Shown: positions 1-7,800 of the stretch, piece by piece
Layout of the letters: each line of letters starts with the position of its first letter
Position numbering within the stretch: the first letter of the stretch is position 1
Source of the DNA: CAADGL01 sp964643885
Lineage (GTDB): Bacteria > Planctomycetota > Phycisphaerae > UBA1845 > Fen-1342
DNA length: 24,644 nt
Assembly (NCBI GenBank): GCA_964643885.1
Contig: CAZXUI010000072.1
Span: forward strand, 1-24,644
Direction of reading: 5' to 3'
Position numbers and translations under genes: made by a program
The notes under the pieces: generated by a model
Told to the model about the DNA's origin: nothing
The model's database searches: none
What the model saw: the letters and a program-made list of their open reading frames with translations, nothing else

Positions 1-1
1 G

Positions 2-475
2 CAGGTCGACCGCTTCATGCTCAAGCTGATCGTCGACTACCCCTCGCGCGACGAGGAGCGCCGCATCCTGGATCGCATGGCCACGCAGCGCCGCGCGCCG
101 CTCACCTCGCCCGTGCTCGAGCCGCAGCAGATCCTCGACGCCCGCATCGTCCTCGACGAGATCTACATCGACGATCGCATTAAGGATTACGTCGTCAGTC
201 TCGTCCACGCCACCCGCCGCCCGGCCGAGTTCCAGCTCGAGATCGGCGAGTGGATCGAATACGGCGCCTCGCCCCGCGCCACGATCTTTCTTACGCTCGG
301 CGCCAAGGCGATGGCCTTCCTGGCCGGCCGCGGCTACGTCACGCCGCAGGATGTCAAGGACATCGCTCCGGACATCCTCCGCCATCGCGTGATCGTCAGT
401 TATGAAGCCGAGGCCGAGGAGAAGACGAGCGACGACGTGGTCCGCTACGTGCTCGACCACGTCGAGGTGCCGTAG
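2..475 (+). CDS. MoxR-family AAA+ ATPase, C-terminal fragment
   Basis: This is the 3' end of a gene that begins before the window; the reading frame is open from base 2. The fragment starts with QVDRFMLKLIVDYPS, the segment after sensor 1 in MoxR ATPases. It continues through the helical lid and carries the sensor-2 motif GASPRA with the arginine that contacts ATP, then ends in the usual acidic tail. MoxR proteins are cytoplasmic ATP-driven chaperones that help insert metals or activate von Willebrand-A-domain proteins, and they usually sit beside DUF58 and VWA genes. No such partner follows here: the stop codon is followed by about 470 bases without a gene, filled with hairpin repeats. The Walker A and B motifs lie outside the window, so activity cannot be judged. 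The family assignment is firm; the specific client is unknown. Confidence 0.92.
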   Translation, partial: QVDRFMLKLIVDYPSRDEERRILDRMATQRRAPLTSPVLEPQQILDARIVLDEIYIDDRIKDYVVSLVHATRRPAEFQLEIGEWIEYGASPRATIFLTLGAKAMAFLAGRGYVTPQDVKDIAPDILRHRVIVSYEAEAEEKTSDDVVRYVLDHVEVP

Positions 476-510
476 CGCTCCTCCAAACGCTTGGTCGGCC
501 AGTCAGTCGA

Positions 511-690
511 TGGGGGACCGGTCTCTGACCGGTCTGAATGATACTGGGGGACCGGTCTCTGACCGGTCTGAATGATCCTGGGGGACCGGTCTCTGACCGG
601 TCTGAATGATCCTGGGGGACCGGTCTCTGACCGGTCTGAATGATACTGGGGGACCGGTCCCTGACCGGTCTGAATGATACTGGGGGACCG
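511..690. repeat. 34-bp tandem repeat array, each unit a short-loop hairpin
   Basis: Five complete units and the start of a sixth are spaced exactly 34 bp apart, with the GGGGG run beginning at 512, 546, 580, 614, 648 and 682. Each unit contains two copies of the self-complementary octamer GACCGGTC separated by TCT (CCT in the fifth unit), followed by TGAATGAT and then ACT or CCT. Each unit can therefore fold into an 8-bp stem with a 3-nt loop. The only differences seen are an A/C change in the linker and the loop change in unit five. No unique spacers separate the units, so this is not CRISPR. The array begins 35 bp after the MoxR stop codon. Its function is unknown; it could be an amplified REP-like element or a transcript-end structure. 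Confidence 0.93.
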
Positions 691-698
691 GATGGGTG

Positions 699-761
699 GC
701 ATGCTCTCGCCGCAGGCGTGAGCATGCTCGACCGACCTGCACGGGCAAGCTCGCGCTTGCC
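699..761. repeat. Two palindromic hairpin elements next to the array
   Basis: The first hairpin (699-727) has arms GCATGCTC and GAGCATGC, then a T-T mismatch, then CGCC and GGCG closing a GCA loop, giving 12 pairs in 29 nt. The second (744-761) has arms GGCAAGC and GCTTGCC around TCGC. A close relative of the second, including the preceding CACG, recurs at 19379-19397. The rest of the gene-free stretch up to about 945 shows no convincing coding frame. Its only notable feature is the palindrome GACGGGCCCGTC at 815-826. Confidence 0.8.
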
Positions 762-945
762 AACGCCACCGGGCCGACCGCATCCCCTGGACTGCCTGGC
801 GAGAAAACGCGAAGGACGGGCCCGTCTCCAGGTCGGCGCCTCTCCCAGCGCTCTCCGACCCTCGACAAGCCCGTCCTTCGACAGACAATCGAGCCGGGCC
901 TACGCGCTCTGCGCGATGTGCGGCGTCCGAGCGCCGACCGGGGGG

Positions 946-1062
946 TCAGCCCAGAAACGCCCAAGCGCAGCACGCGTGGATGACCAGGCCCAGCGCGAGT
1001 AGCTCCGGTACCAGGTACTCGGCAATCACATTGCCCACACGCTCGTCATCGTCCCAATGCAC
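946..1062 (-). CDS. Small hypothetical protein with one hydrophobic segment
   Basis: A 38-residue ORF begins VHWDDDERVGNVIAEYLVPE and ends in a hydrophobic stretch (LLALGLVIHACCAWAFLG) long enough for one membrane span. I chose the GTG at 1060-1062 because AAGGA at 1071-1075 lies 8 nt upstream of it. An ATG three codons earlier (1069-1071) would add three residues but overlaps that Shine-Dalgarno sequence. It starts 36 bp after the stop of the 108-residue membrane protein on the same strand, so the two probably share a transcript. I recognise no family. It could be spurious, but the spaced ribosome site, acidic N-terminus and compact hydrophobic C-terminus argue for a real gene. Confidence 0.45.
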   Translation of the reverse strand: MHWDDDERVGNVIAEYLVPELLALGLVIHACCAWAFLG

Positions 1063-1098
1063 GGCGATCATCCTTCGCCACGCTCACCCGTGGGTCCG

Positions 1099-1425
1099 TC
1101 ACTCCGCCTGCGCCCGCGGCTCCGTCCGGCCGGACCAGCGCCAGCCGTCCGCCACCACGATCGCCGCATACGCCAGCACGAGCAGCGTGAACACGCTCAG
1201 CGCCAGCACGCACGCTCCGAAGAACGCCACGTCCCGGCCGCTCAGCAGACTCGCATCCACCACCGTCCACCAGCGCCCGACCAGGTGCACCAGCAGACCC
1301 ACCGCCAGCGGCAGGGCGACGATCGCATAGGGATCGGCGAACAGCGCGAATTCGGCGGTGAAAAAGAGGCGACGGATCATCCCGGGCCGACGCCCGGGCT
1401 CAGCTTGGTAGGTTCTCGCGGACAT
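1099..1425 (-). CDS. Hypothetical small membrane protein
   Basis: This 108-residue protein has a basic N-terminus and two clear hydrophobic segments, around residues 30-50 (DPYAIVALPLAVGLLVHLVG) and 67-92 (FFGACVLALSVFTLLVLAYAAIVVAD). It ends in a short charged tail. GGAGG (complement of 1433-1437) lies 7 nt before the ATG and fixes the start. It is transcribed away from the xylulokinase gene, with about 137 bp between the two starts, and is followed by the tiny ORF at 946-1062. No conserved domain is recognisable, so only inner-membrane location is inferred. Confidence 0.7.
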   Translation of the reverse strand: MSARTYQAEPGRRPGMIRRLFFTAEFALFADPYAIVALPLAVGLLVHLVGRWWTVVDASLLSGRDVAFFGACVLALSVFTLLVLAYAAIVVADGWRWSGRTEPRAQAE

Positions 1426-1562
1426 GGGTCATCCTCCACATGCCCTCACATCCAGCCCTCACTGTATTATTCGGGAAGGCGCAATCCCGCACCGCCGCCG
1501 CCAGCGCTTTGCGCCACTTGCCAACTCACGCCGCGCACAGGTGAACTGTGGGAGGTCGCGCA

Positions 1563-3089
1563 GTGAACGACCGCGAATACCTGCTCGGAATCGACGTCGG
1601 CACCAGCGGCTGCAAGGCGCTCCTGGTCGACACGGCCGGCGCCGTCGCCGCCGAGGCCACCGTCGAGTATCCGCTCGACATGCCCCGGCCGCTCTGGTCG
1701 CAGCAGAACCCCCACGACTGGCACAAGGCCGCCATCCGCGCCATCCGCGATGTGCTCGAGCGCGCCGCCGTCGCCGGGAAGTGTGTGCGCGCCGTCGGCC
1801 TGACCGGCCAGATGCACGGCCTCGTGCTGCTCGATGCCCGTGGCGACGTGCTGCGCCCCGCCATCCTCTGGAACGACCAGCGCACGGCCGCCCAATGCGA
1901 TGAGATCACCCGCCGCGTCGGCCCTCAGCGCGTCATCGAGCTCACCGGCAATCCCGTCCTGACCGGCTTTACGGCCCCCAAGGTCCTCTGGGTACGGCAG
2001 AACGAGCCCGATACCTTCAGCCGCGTCGCCCACATCCTTCTGCCCAAGGACTACGTCCGCTACCGCCTCACCGGCCGGCACTGCGGCGACGTTTCCGACG
2101 CCTCCGGCACGTCGCTCTTCGACGTCGGCCGCCGCGCCTGGTCCGACGAAATGCTCGCCGCCCTCGACATCCCCCGCTCGTGGCTGCCCGAGGTGAGCGA
2201 GTCGCCCGTCGCGTCCGCGACGCTCTCCGCCCAGGCGGCCAGCGAAACCGGACTCGAGCCCGGCACGCCCATCGTCGCCGGCGCAGGCGACCAGGCCGCC
2301 CAGGCCGTCGGCACCGGAATCACCGACGAGGGACCCGTCTCCGTGACGCTCGGCACCTCCGGCGTGGTCTTCGCCGCCAGCCGCAGCTACCGCGTCGAGC
2401 CCGCCGGCCTGCTGCATGCGTTCTGCCACGCCGTCCCCGGCATGTGGCACTTGATGGGCGTCATGCTCGCGGCCGGCGGCAGCTTCGAGTGGCTCTGCGA
2501 CACCTTCGGAAGCTGCGTCGGCGCGGCGGCCGGCGGGTCGGCCGCGGCCGAGAAGCTGCTCGAGCTGGCCGGCCGGGCCGAACCGCGCTGCGATGGCGTC
2601 ATCTTCCTGCCCTATCTGACCGGCGAGCGCACGCCGCACGCCGACCCGCTCGCCCGCGGCGTTTTCTTCGGCCTGACGGCCCGCACGCGGCTCGAGCACC
2701 TCGCCCGCAGCGTGGTGGAGGGCGTCAGTTTCGGTCTGCGCGACTCGTTCGAGCTGATCCGCGGGCTGGGTACGAAGCTCCAGGACGTCCGCGTCTCCGG
2801 CGGCGGGGCGCGCAGCGGGCTCTGGCGGCAGATTCTGGCGGATGTGCTCAACACGCCGATTCGGACCGTGAATACGACGCAGGGGGCCGCGTACGGGGCG
2901 GCCCTGCTGGCGGGCGTGGGCGCGGGTGTCTGGCCGACGGTGGCCGACGCGGCCGCCGCCGCCGTCCGCGTCACGGGTACGACTTCACCGGGCCCGGCGG
3001 CGGCGGCCTACGAGCCCTGGTACGAGCGGTTCCGTGCGCTCTACCCCGCGCTTCGGGACCACTTCGCGTTCTCCGAACCGCGACCGTGA
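1563..3089 (+). CDS. xylB: Xylulokinase-like FGGY-family sugar kinase
   Basis: The 508-residue product belongs to the FGGY carbohydrate kinases and most resembles xylulokinase, which phosphorylates D-xylulose with ATP for entry into the pentose phosphate pathway. The first phosphate motif is IDVGTSGCKALLVD near residues 9-22. The substrate-side motif GQMHGLVLLD lies near residues 80-90, followed by the NDQR segment. GAGDQAAQAVG contains the likely catalytic Asp243, followed by LGTSGVV and then VSGGGARSGLWRQILAD, the adenine-side segment. The length fits the family. I prefer the GTG at 1563 because GGGAGG (1550-1555) lies 7 nt before it; a GTG at 1548 in the same frame lacks such a site. No xylose isomerase or transporter is nearby, so the exact sugar is inferred. 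Codons change from mostly C-ending to more G-ending near 2.75 kb. Confidence 0.88.
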   Translation: MNDREYLLGIDVGTSGCKALLVDTAGAVAAEATVEYPLDMPRPLWSQQNPHDWHKAAIRAIRDVLERAAVAGKCVRAVGLTGQMHGLVLLDARGDVLRPAILWNDQRTAAQCDEITRRVGPQRVIELTGNPVLTGFTAPKVLWVRQNEPDTFSRVAHILLPKDYVRYRLTGRHCGDVSDASGTSLFDVGRRAWSDEMLAALDIPRSWLPEVSESPVASATLSAQAASETGLEPGTPIVAGAGDQAAQAVGTGITDEGPVSVTLGTSGVVFAASRSYRVEPAGLLHAFCHAVPGMWHLMGVMLAAGGSFEWLCDTFGSCVGAAAGGSAAAEKLLELAGRAEPRCDGVIFLPYLTGERTPHADPLARGVFFGLTARTRLEHLARSVVEGVSFGLRDSFELIRGLGTKLQDVRVSGGGARSGLWRQILADVLNTPIRTVNTTQGAAYGAALLAGVGAGVWPTVADAAAAAVRVTGTTSPGPAAAAYEPWYERFRALYPALRDHFAFSEPRP

Positions 3090-3194
3090 GGGAGCGCGGG
3101 CGTCCCGCCCGCCTGAATCGGGTGGTACGGGCGTCTCGCCCGTACGCCATGCTCCGAGCCGCGCGCCTTGGGGAGCGCGGGCGTCCCGCCCGCC
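3090..3194. repeat. Three short-loop hairpin repeats between convergent genes
   Basis: Two identical 24-nt copies (3090-3113 and 3171-3194) each contain the palindrome GCGGGCG-TCC-CGCCCGC. Between them, 3125-3145 has arms GTACGGGCG and CGCCCGTAC around a TCT loop. The elements fill the gap between the xylulokinase stop and the stop codon of the convergent oxidoreductase gene; the second 24-nt copy ends directly at that stop codon. They may act as bidirectional transcript ends, but no T-run follows, so intrinsic termination is unproven. The stem plus 3-nt TCY-loop design matches the array at 511-690. Confidence 0.85.
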
Positions 3195-5558
3195 CTACAG
3201 CAACGGATTCTCCGCCATCGCCTTCAGCCGTGCCCAGCGCCGGTCCACTTCCGCCTGAACATCCGCCGCCAGCTCCGCAAACTCCGGCGTCGCCAGGTGC
3301 CGATACGCCCCGCCCATCTGCCGCAGCGCCTCGGTCACCGGAATCTTCTTGCCGGTCTTCTCAGGATCGACCGTGATGCGCGTCACGCCGCCTTCCACTT
3401 CGATCAGCGGATGCATGCACGCGTTCACGCACGCCTCCACCACCGACGGCCCGACGTGCTCATCCACCCCCCAGTTCAGCGGACAGATCGACAGCGCCTT
3501 GACGAACGCGAACCCGCCCGCCCGCACCGTCGCCTGAGACTTGCGCGCCTTGCGGATCATGTCCGGTGCGTGCGATTCGCACACCGTCGCCAGGTACGGC
3601 GCGAACGTCCCGCGCAGAATCTCGATAATGTCCTTGTGGTGATGCCGCTTGCCCGCCTGCTGCGGACCCACGTGCGCGTTGCTGTGCTTCTGGCCCTTGA
3701 TCCCCGTGTAGCAGAGCTGCGCCCCCGTGTTCATGTAGCCCTTGTTGTCGTACTCCAGGATGATCATCGGGTCGTTCCGAAGCGCCGCCCCGATCACCTG
3801 GTCCATCCCGATGTCGTCGCCCCCGTCGCCCGTCACGACGATCGTCGTGATCTCCTCCGGCAGCTCGCCCCGCGCCTTGAAACGCTTGATCATCTCCACC
3901 ACGCCCGTCGCCGTCGACGAGCCGTTGTGAAACAGATTGTGGAAATAGGGCACCTTGAAGCTCGTCAGCGGATAGCCCGTCGTCACCACCATCCCGCAGC
4001 CCGTGTTGAACAGCAGCACCACGTGCCCGTCGATGCCCCGCAGGAACAGGTTCAGCGTCGTGAATATCCCGCACCCCGGACAGGCCGAGTGCTTGTCGAA
4101 CCGCACCGGCATCTCGCTCAGCTTCCGCAGGTTGATCTTCTCGCCCAGCGCCGCGTTGACCGTGCACTGCTCGCACGTCAGCGGAACCAGCGTCTGCGGC
4201 GGGTCGTAGGCCGCGTCGCCCGGCCACGCCCCGTGATACCACTTGCCCGGCGCGAACTCGAACCCGCCCCGGCGGATGGCCTCCGCCGACAGGTCCGGCC
4301 GCGTCTGTTCCACCGCCGAAACGGAGCCCTTGTCGACGCCCGACCCTTTGCCCGTCTCCGCCCCGCCCGCCAGGCGATACATCTCCAGCGCATCGTCCAG
4401 CGTGAAGTTCAACCCGCCGATCCCGTACGTCCGCTGGATGATCTCCGCTCCATTCCCGCGCCGCTGAAGCGCCGCCCCGATCTCGTTCGCCAGGTAGTTG
4501 CTCGCCCCATACTGGCTCGCACGCTCAGCCACCACGATCCGCCTCGCAGCGCCCAGCGCCGCGACGATCTCCTTCTCCGGCCACGGCCGCAGCAACGTCG
4601 GAATCACCAGGTTCACCGCCTCGCCCTCGTCCGCCAGCCGGTCGACCGCATCCTTGGCCGCCTCACCGGCCGTGTTCAGCGCTACCAGGCACCGCGCCGC
4701 CCCGGACGAGCCGTACTGCTCGACGAAGCCGTAGCGCCGGCCCGTCAGCCGCGCGAACTCCTCGAAGATCGCCGGCAGAAGCTCATAGGCCCGCGCGAAC
4801 TTCAGGTCCATCTGCACCTTCGCGTTGATCAGGTCGTCGTTCATGTACGGCCCGAACGTCCGCGGGTGCTTGACGTCGATGAAGCTGAACCGCCCGTTCC
4901 TGCCCTCCAGTGTCCCCTTGAACGGCGGCGGCCCGACGAACCGCCGCACATCTTCGCGCTCCTTGAAGACGCGAATCCGCCGGTTCGCATGCGAGGTGTG
5001 AAACCCGTCGTACGCCACGATCGCCGGCAGATTCACCGCCTCCGCCAGCTTGATCGCGATGATGTTCAGGTCATAGGTCGCCTGCACCGTCGGCGCCAGA
5101 AACGTCAGCCAGCCCCAGCCCAGCGTCGCATACAGGTCCGAGTGCCCGTTCTTGATGTTCAGCGGCGCCGACACGTCCCGCGTCGACAGGTTCAGCACCA
5201 TCGGCAGGCCCAGACCCGCGATCGCCGGCATCTGCTCCGCCTTCAGCAGCAGCCCGTTCGCGCTGGTCACGTCCACCGCCCGCCCGCCCGCGACCGCCAC
5301 CCCCGCGCAGATCGACAGCGCCGCCAGCTCGCTTGTCCCCACGATGAACGCGATGTCCGTCTCGCCGGCCGCGTACGCCGCCGACACCGCCTCGCCCGCA
5401 TCCGACGACGGCGTGATCGGGTAATACCCCTCCGCGTCGTAGCCGATGTCGACAATCGCCCGCGCGACCGCCTCGTTGCCGTTCCCGATCCACGGAATCT
5501 GCGCCGCCTCAGCCTGCCGCGCCGCCTTCGGTTCGCTCGCCACCATTTGCGGTGCCAT
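3195..5558 (-). CDS. porAB: 2-oxoacid:ferredoxin oxidoreductase, fused alpha-beta chain
   Basis: The 787-residue protein joins the alpha and beta subunits of a pyruvate (2-oxoacid):ferredoxin oxidoreductase. This cytoplasmic enzyme cleaves a 2-oxoacid with CoA and thiamine diphosphate and reduces ferredoxin. The alpha half carries GYYPITPSS (about residues 44-52) and the LRPWP segment of its second domain. The beta half starts near residue 455. It has CPGCG (about 492-496), NTGCG with its cysteine 25 residues after the second CPGCG cysteine, and SICPLNW (about 690-697); these four cysteines fit the ligands of the proximal [4Fe-4S] cluster. The thiamine-diphosphate motif is GDGG...YDNKGYMNTGAQ (about 577-617). 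An extra CEQC near 463 is unassigned. GGAGG lies 5 nt before the ATG at 5558; an upstream in-frame ATG at 5594 is less likely. It follows the gamma-delta gene after 117 bp. Pyruvate is the likeliest substrate but not proven. Confidence 0.88.
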   Translation of the reverse strand: MAPQMVASEPKAARQAEAAQIPWIGNGNEAVARAIVDIGYDAEGYYPITPSSDAGEAVSAAYAAGETDIAFIVGTSELAALSICAGVAVAGGRAVDVTSANGLLLKAEQMPAIAGLGLPMVLNLSTRDVSAPLNIKNGHSDLYATLGWGWLTFLAPTVQATYDLNIIAIKLAEAVNLPAIVAYDGFHTSHANRRIRVFKEREDVRRFVGPPPFKGTLEGRNGRFSFIDVKHPRTFGPYMNDDLINAKVQMDLKFARAYELLPAIFEEFARLTGRRYGFVEQYGSSGAARCLVALNTAGEAAKDAVDRLADEGEAVNLVIPTLLRPWPEKEIVAALGAARRIVVAERASQYGASNYLANEIGAALQRRGNGAEIIQRTYGIGGLNFTLDDALEMYRLAGGAETGKGSGVDKGSVSAVEQTRPDLSAEAIRRGGFEFAPGKWYHGAWPGDAAYDPPQTLVPLTCEQCTVNAALGEKINLRKLSEMPVRFDKHSACPGCGIFTTLNLFLRGIDGHVVLLFNTGCGMVVTTGYPLTSFKVPYFHNLFHNGSSTATGVVEMIKRFKARGELPEEITTIVVTGDGGDDIGMDQVIGAALRNDPMIILEYDNKGYMNTGAQLCYTGIKGQKHSNAHVGPQQAGKRHHHKDIIEILRGTFAPYLATVCESHAPDMIRKARKSQATVRAGGFAFVKALSICPLNWGVDEHVGPSVVEACVNACMHPLIEVEGGVTRITVDPEKTGKKIPVTEALRQMGGAYRHLATPEFAELAADVQAEVDRRWARLKAMAENPLL

Positions 5559-5675
5559 GTCTGCCTCCGCCGCAGGACCTCGCAGGCCCCGCAAGCTCCC
5601 GGCCCACGAAGCGCGGGCCGTCCTTCCTTCGCATCGATCCGCGCCCGGCTCACACCGGCCGCGGCAATTCGCTCG

Positions 5676-6611
5676 TCACACCTCGACCGGCGGCATCTCC
5701 AGCGCGTGCCCCTTCTTCGTCTCCGGGCACACCTCGACGCACCGCATGCAGCCCTTGCAGAAGCGGTCGTCGATGCCCTCCATCCGCCCCTCCTGCCAGA
5801 GCAATCCGCCGGGGTCCGAGCACACCGTCATGCAGATGCCGCACGAGTTGCACGCCTCGGGATGGAACCGCGGCACCCGCCCCTGCGCCGCCAGCCGGTT
5901 GTCCCGTCCCACCGTCGTGTGCGTCAGCGCGTCGATCGTGCCCCCGTTCAGCATGTTCAGCCAGCCGATCGACCCGCGCGTCACCGTGGGCGGCAGCATC
6001 TCGAAACCGTCCGCCTCGAAGTCCCCCGTGCTCGCCTCCCCCAGCGCCCGGTCGAACGCCGCCAGGTTCGCCTGCGCCGCACGCGGCCAGCGCTTCGCGA
6101 TCTGAGCCTTGATCACCTCGTCCGGAAAACGCAGCTCATGACACAGCACACTCAGCAGCGGCATGTTCAGCCGGCTGCCCGTCTCGAACGCGATCCGCGT
6201 CGCGTCGATGCTGACGATCCGCCCGCTGTGCAGCTTCAGGACCGGCCGCAGCTCCGCCGGCCGCTTGCGCGAGTTGATGATGCACACCGCCCCCTCATGC
6301 AGCCCCCGATAGAGCTCCAGCGGCTCGATCATGTTCTCGTGGAAGACCACCAGGTAGTGCGGCCGGTTCGTCGGCCCCGCCTGCCGCACGCGCGTCCCCT
6401 CCGCGCAGAAGCGAACCGAGACGTCCGTCGCCGTGCCCTTCTTCTCCGACCCGTAGCGGGCGTCGTAGCCCCCGTCGAGCCCGAACTCGGTGCAGCCGAT
6501 CTTGAACAGCAGCTTGGCGGCCATGTTCGCCCCGTCGCCGCCCAGCGCCGACATCAGGATGTTGCAGAACCCCAGCTCGTCTCGATGCGTCAACACATAC
6601 TCGCTCGCCAT
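5676..6611 (-). CDS. porGD: 2-oxoacid:ferredoxin oxidoreductase, fused gamma-delta chain
   Basis: This 311-residue protein combines the gamma subunit with a ferredoxin-like delta subunit. Residues 1 to about 190 form the gamma domain, including ALGGDGANMAAKLL near residues 22-35, the family's glycine-rich segment. The C-terminal part holds two [4Fe-4S] motifs of the form CxxCxxCxxxC: CNSCGICMTVC (about 254-264) and CKGCMRCVEVCP (about 284-295). These would pass electrons from the catalytic alpha-beta chain to free ferredoxin. AGGAG lies 7 nt upstream of the ATG. It is the first gene of the unit and is followed by the alpha-beta fusion. Together the two chains supply every classical subunit role. 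Divergent transcription from nfnA suggests shared regulation in the 326-bp gap. Confidence 0.87.
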   Translation of the reverse strand: MASEYVLTHRDELGFCNILMSALGGDGANMAAKLLFKIGCTEFGLDGGYDARYGSEKKGTATDVSVRFCAEGTRVRQAGPTNRPHYLVVFHENMIEPLELYRGLHEGAVCIINSRKRPAELRPVLKLHSGRIVSIDATRIAFETGSRLNMPLLSVLCHELRFPDEVIKAQIAKRWPRAAQANLAAFDRALGEASTGDFEADGFEMLPPTVTRGSIGWLNMLNGGTIDALTHTTVGRDNRLAAQGRVPRFHPEACNSCGICMTVCSDPGGLLWQEGRMEGIDDRFCKGCMRCVEVCPETKKGHALEMPPVEV

Positions 6612-6937
6612 GGTGCGGCTCCTGCAAGGTCATGCGCGCGGCACGTCGACCCTCACGCTCTACCTCTCAGCAAGAACCGTTCCACCCCCGCCGGCCGCCC
6701 CAGGCGACGCCCGAACGCCCGCAGACCACCCCTCCCGCCGCCCGCCTCCCCCTCCCGGCCCGCTCCGGACTGCTACTGCGCCAAATCACACACCCGCCGC
6801 GCCTCCTCACGTCCGCGAATCCACGCCCGCCGCCCCGAAACGCCCGACATTCGGACCCGCACGGAACACCGCTTGCCACGGTTTCTCTCAGACGGCCGGC
6901 TGGGGTTTTGGCCGCCGGCCGCCCGGTGGAAGCTGGC
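6612..6937. promoter_or_regulatory. Divergent intergenic region between porGD and nfnA
   Basis: This 326-bp gene-free stretch must hold the promoters for both divergent units. The + strand is conspicuously C-rich and G-poor from about 6680 to 6850. Near the nfnA start there is an inverted repeat, CGGCCGGC (6893-6900) and GCCGGCCG (6914-6921), around TGGGGTTTTGGCC; it ends 16 bp before the nfnA ATG and could be an operator or leader hairpin. I could not identify a convincing -35/-10 pair for either direction. Confidence 0.4.
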
Positions 6938-7792
6938 ATGTTTCCAGTGATCGACAAGTGCGAGCTGGCCCCTGGCGTCACATGGCTGCGACTCGCGGCC
7001 CCGCTCGTCGCCCGCCACTGCCACCCCGGCCAGTTCGTTATCACCCGCGTCTGCGATTCCGGCGAGCGCATCCCCCTCACGATCGCCGATTTCGATCGCG
7101 ACCTAGGCACCATCGACCTGATCGTCAAGGCTGTCGGCGCCACCACCCGCAAGCTCTGCGCGCTCAGCACCGGCCAGTGCCTCGCCGATGTCGTCGGCCC
7201 GCTCGGCCGCCCGACCGAGCTGCTCCCCGTGGACCACGCCGTCCTCATCGGTGGCGGCGTCGGCACGGCCGTCATCTATCCGCTGGCCCGTGCGCTGCAC
7301 GCCCGCGGCAGCTTCGTCACCGTCATCACCGGCGGCCAGTCGCGCCGCCTCGTCATCCTCGAACACGAGCTAAAGTGTGTTGCCGACGTCGTCATGATCT
7401 GCACCGACGACGGCTCATACGGCTTTCACGGCACCGTCGTCGATCGGCTCGTCGAGCTACTGAACGCGTCACCCGTGCCGATCGGCGCCGTCTACGCCGC
7501 CGGCCCCGTCCCGATGATGCGGGCCGCGGCCGAGGCCACCCGCAGCCGCGCCATCCCCACCATCGTCTCGCTCAATCCGATCATGGTGGACGGCACCGGC
7601 ATGTGCGGCGGCTGCCGCGTCACCGTCGGCGGCAAAGTCCATTTCGCCTGTGTAGACGGCCCGGAGTTCGACGGCCACGCCGTCGACTTCGCCGAGCTGA
7701 CCGACCGGCTCAGCGCCTACCGCGCCCAGGAGCAGACCGCCCTGCGCCGGCAGCTCGCGCGGTCCGCCCCGCGCTCGGCCGCAGCAAAGTGA
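6938..7792 (+). CDS. nfnA: NfnA-type ferredoxin-NADP(H) oxidoreductase, small subunit
   Basis: The 284-residue protein matches the FAD/NAD-binding small subunit family that includes NfnA and the dihydroorotate dehydrogenase electron-transfer subunit PyrK. The flavin-binding segment ERIPLTIADFD spans residues 43-53. The nucleotide-binding loop LIGGGVGTAVIYPLA begins near residue 103. The [2Fe-2S] site is MCGGCRVTV with C223, C226 and C238; I recall that the characterised NfnA uses Asp as the fourth ligand, which would fit the absence of a fourth nearby cysteine. I chose the ATG at 6938 because the conserved domain begins there and a GGTGGA sequence precedes it; the open frame extends further upstream without conserved sequence. 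The gene is 8 bp upstream of nfnB, so the two are surely cotranscribed. It may accept NADH in the electron-bifurcating complex. Confidence 0.87.
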   Translation: MFPVIDKCELAPGVTWLRLAAPLVARHCHPGQFVITRVCDSGERIPLTIADFDRDLGTIDLIVKAVGATTRKLCALSTGQCLADVVGPLGRPTELLPVDHAVLIGGGVGTAVIYPLARALHARGSFVTVITGGQSRRLVILEHELKCVADVVMICTDDGSYGFHGTVVDRLVELLNASPVPIGAVYAAGPVPMMRAAAEATRSRAIPTIVSLNPIMVDGTGMCGGCRVTVGGKVHFACVDGPEFDGHAVDFAELTDRLSAYRAQEQTALRRQLARSAPRSAAAK

Positions 7793-7800
7793 GGCATCTC

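Noticed and set aside
511..690. CRISPR array
   Set aside because: Units are contiguous with no variable spacers, and no cas gene is present.
396..973. Three overlapping minus-strand ORFs with repeated QTGQRPVPQ/SFRPVRDRSP-like sequence
   Set aside because: They are translations of the 34-bp hairpin array in different frames; the period is not a multiple of 3 and no ribosome site or family supports coding.
1467..2699. 410-codon minus-strand ORF opposite xylB
   Set aside because: Gly/Ala/Arg/Asp-rich shadow; the + strand frame has full FGGY kinase motifs.
3168..6950. 1,260-codon + strand ORF antisense to porAB/porGD
   Set aside because: Arg/His/Pro-rich product without domains, a typical shadow of GC-rich coding sequence on the other strand, where well-conserved enzymes are encoded.
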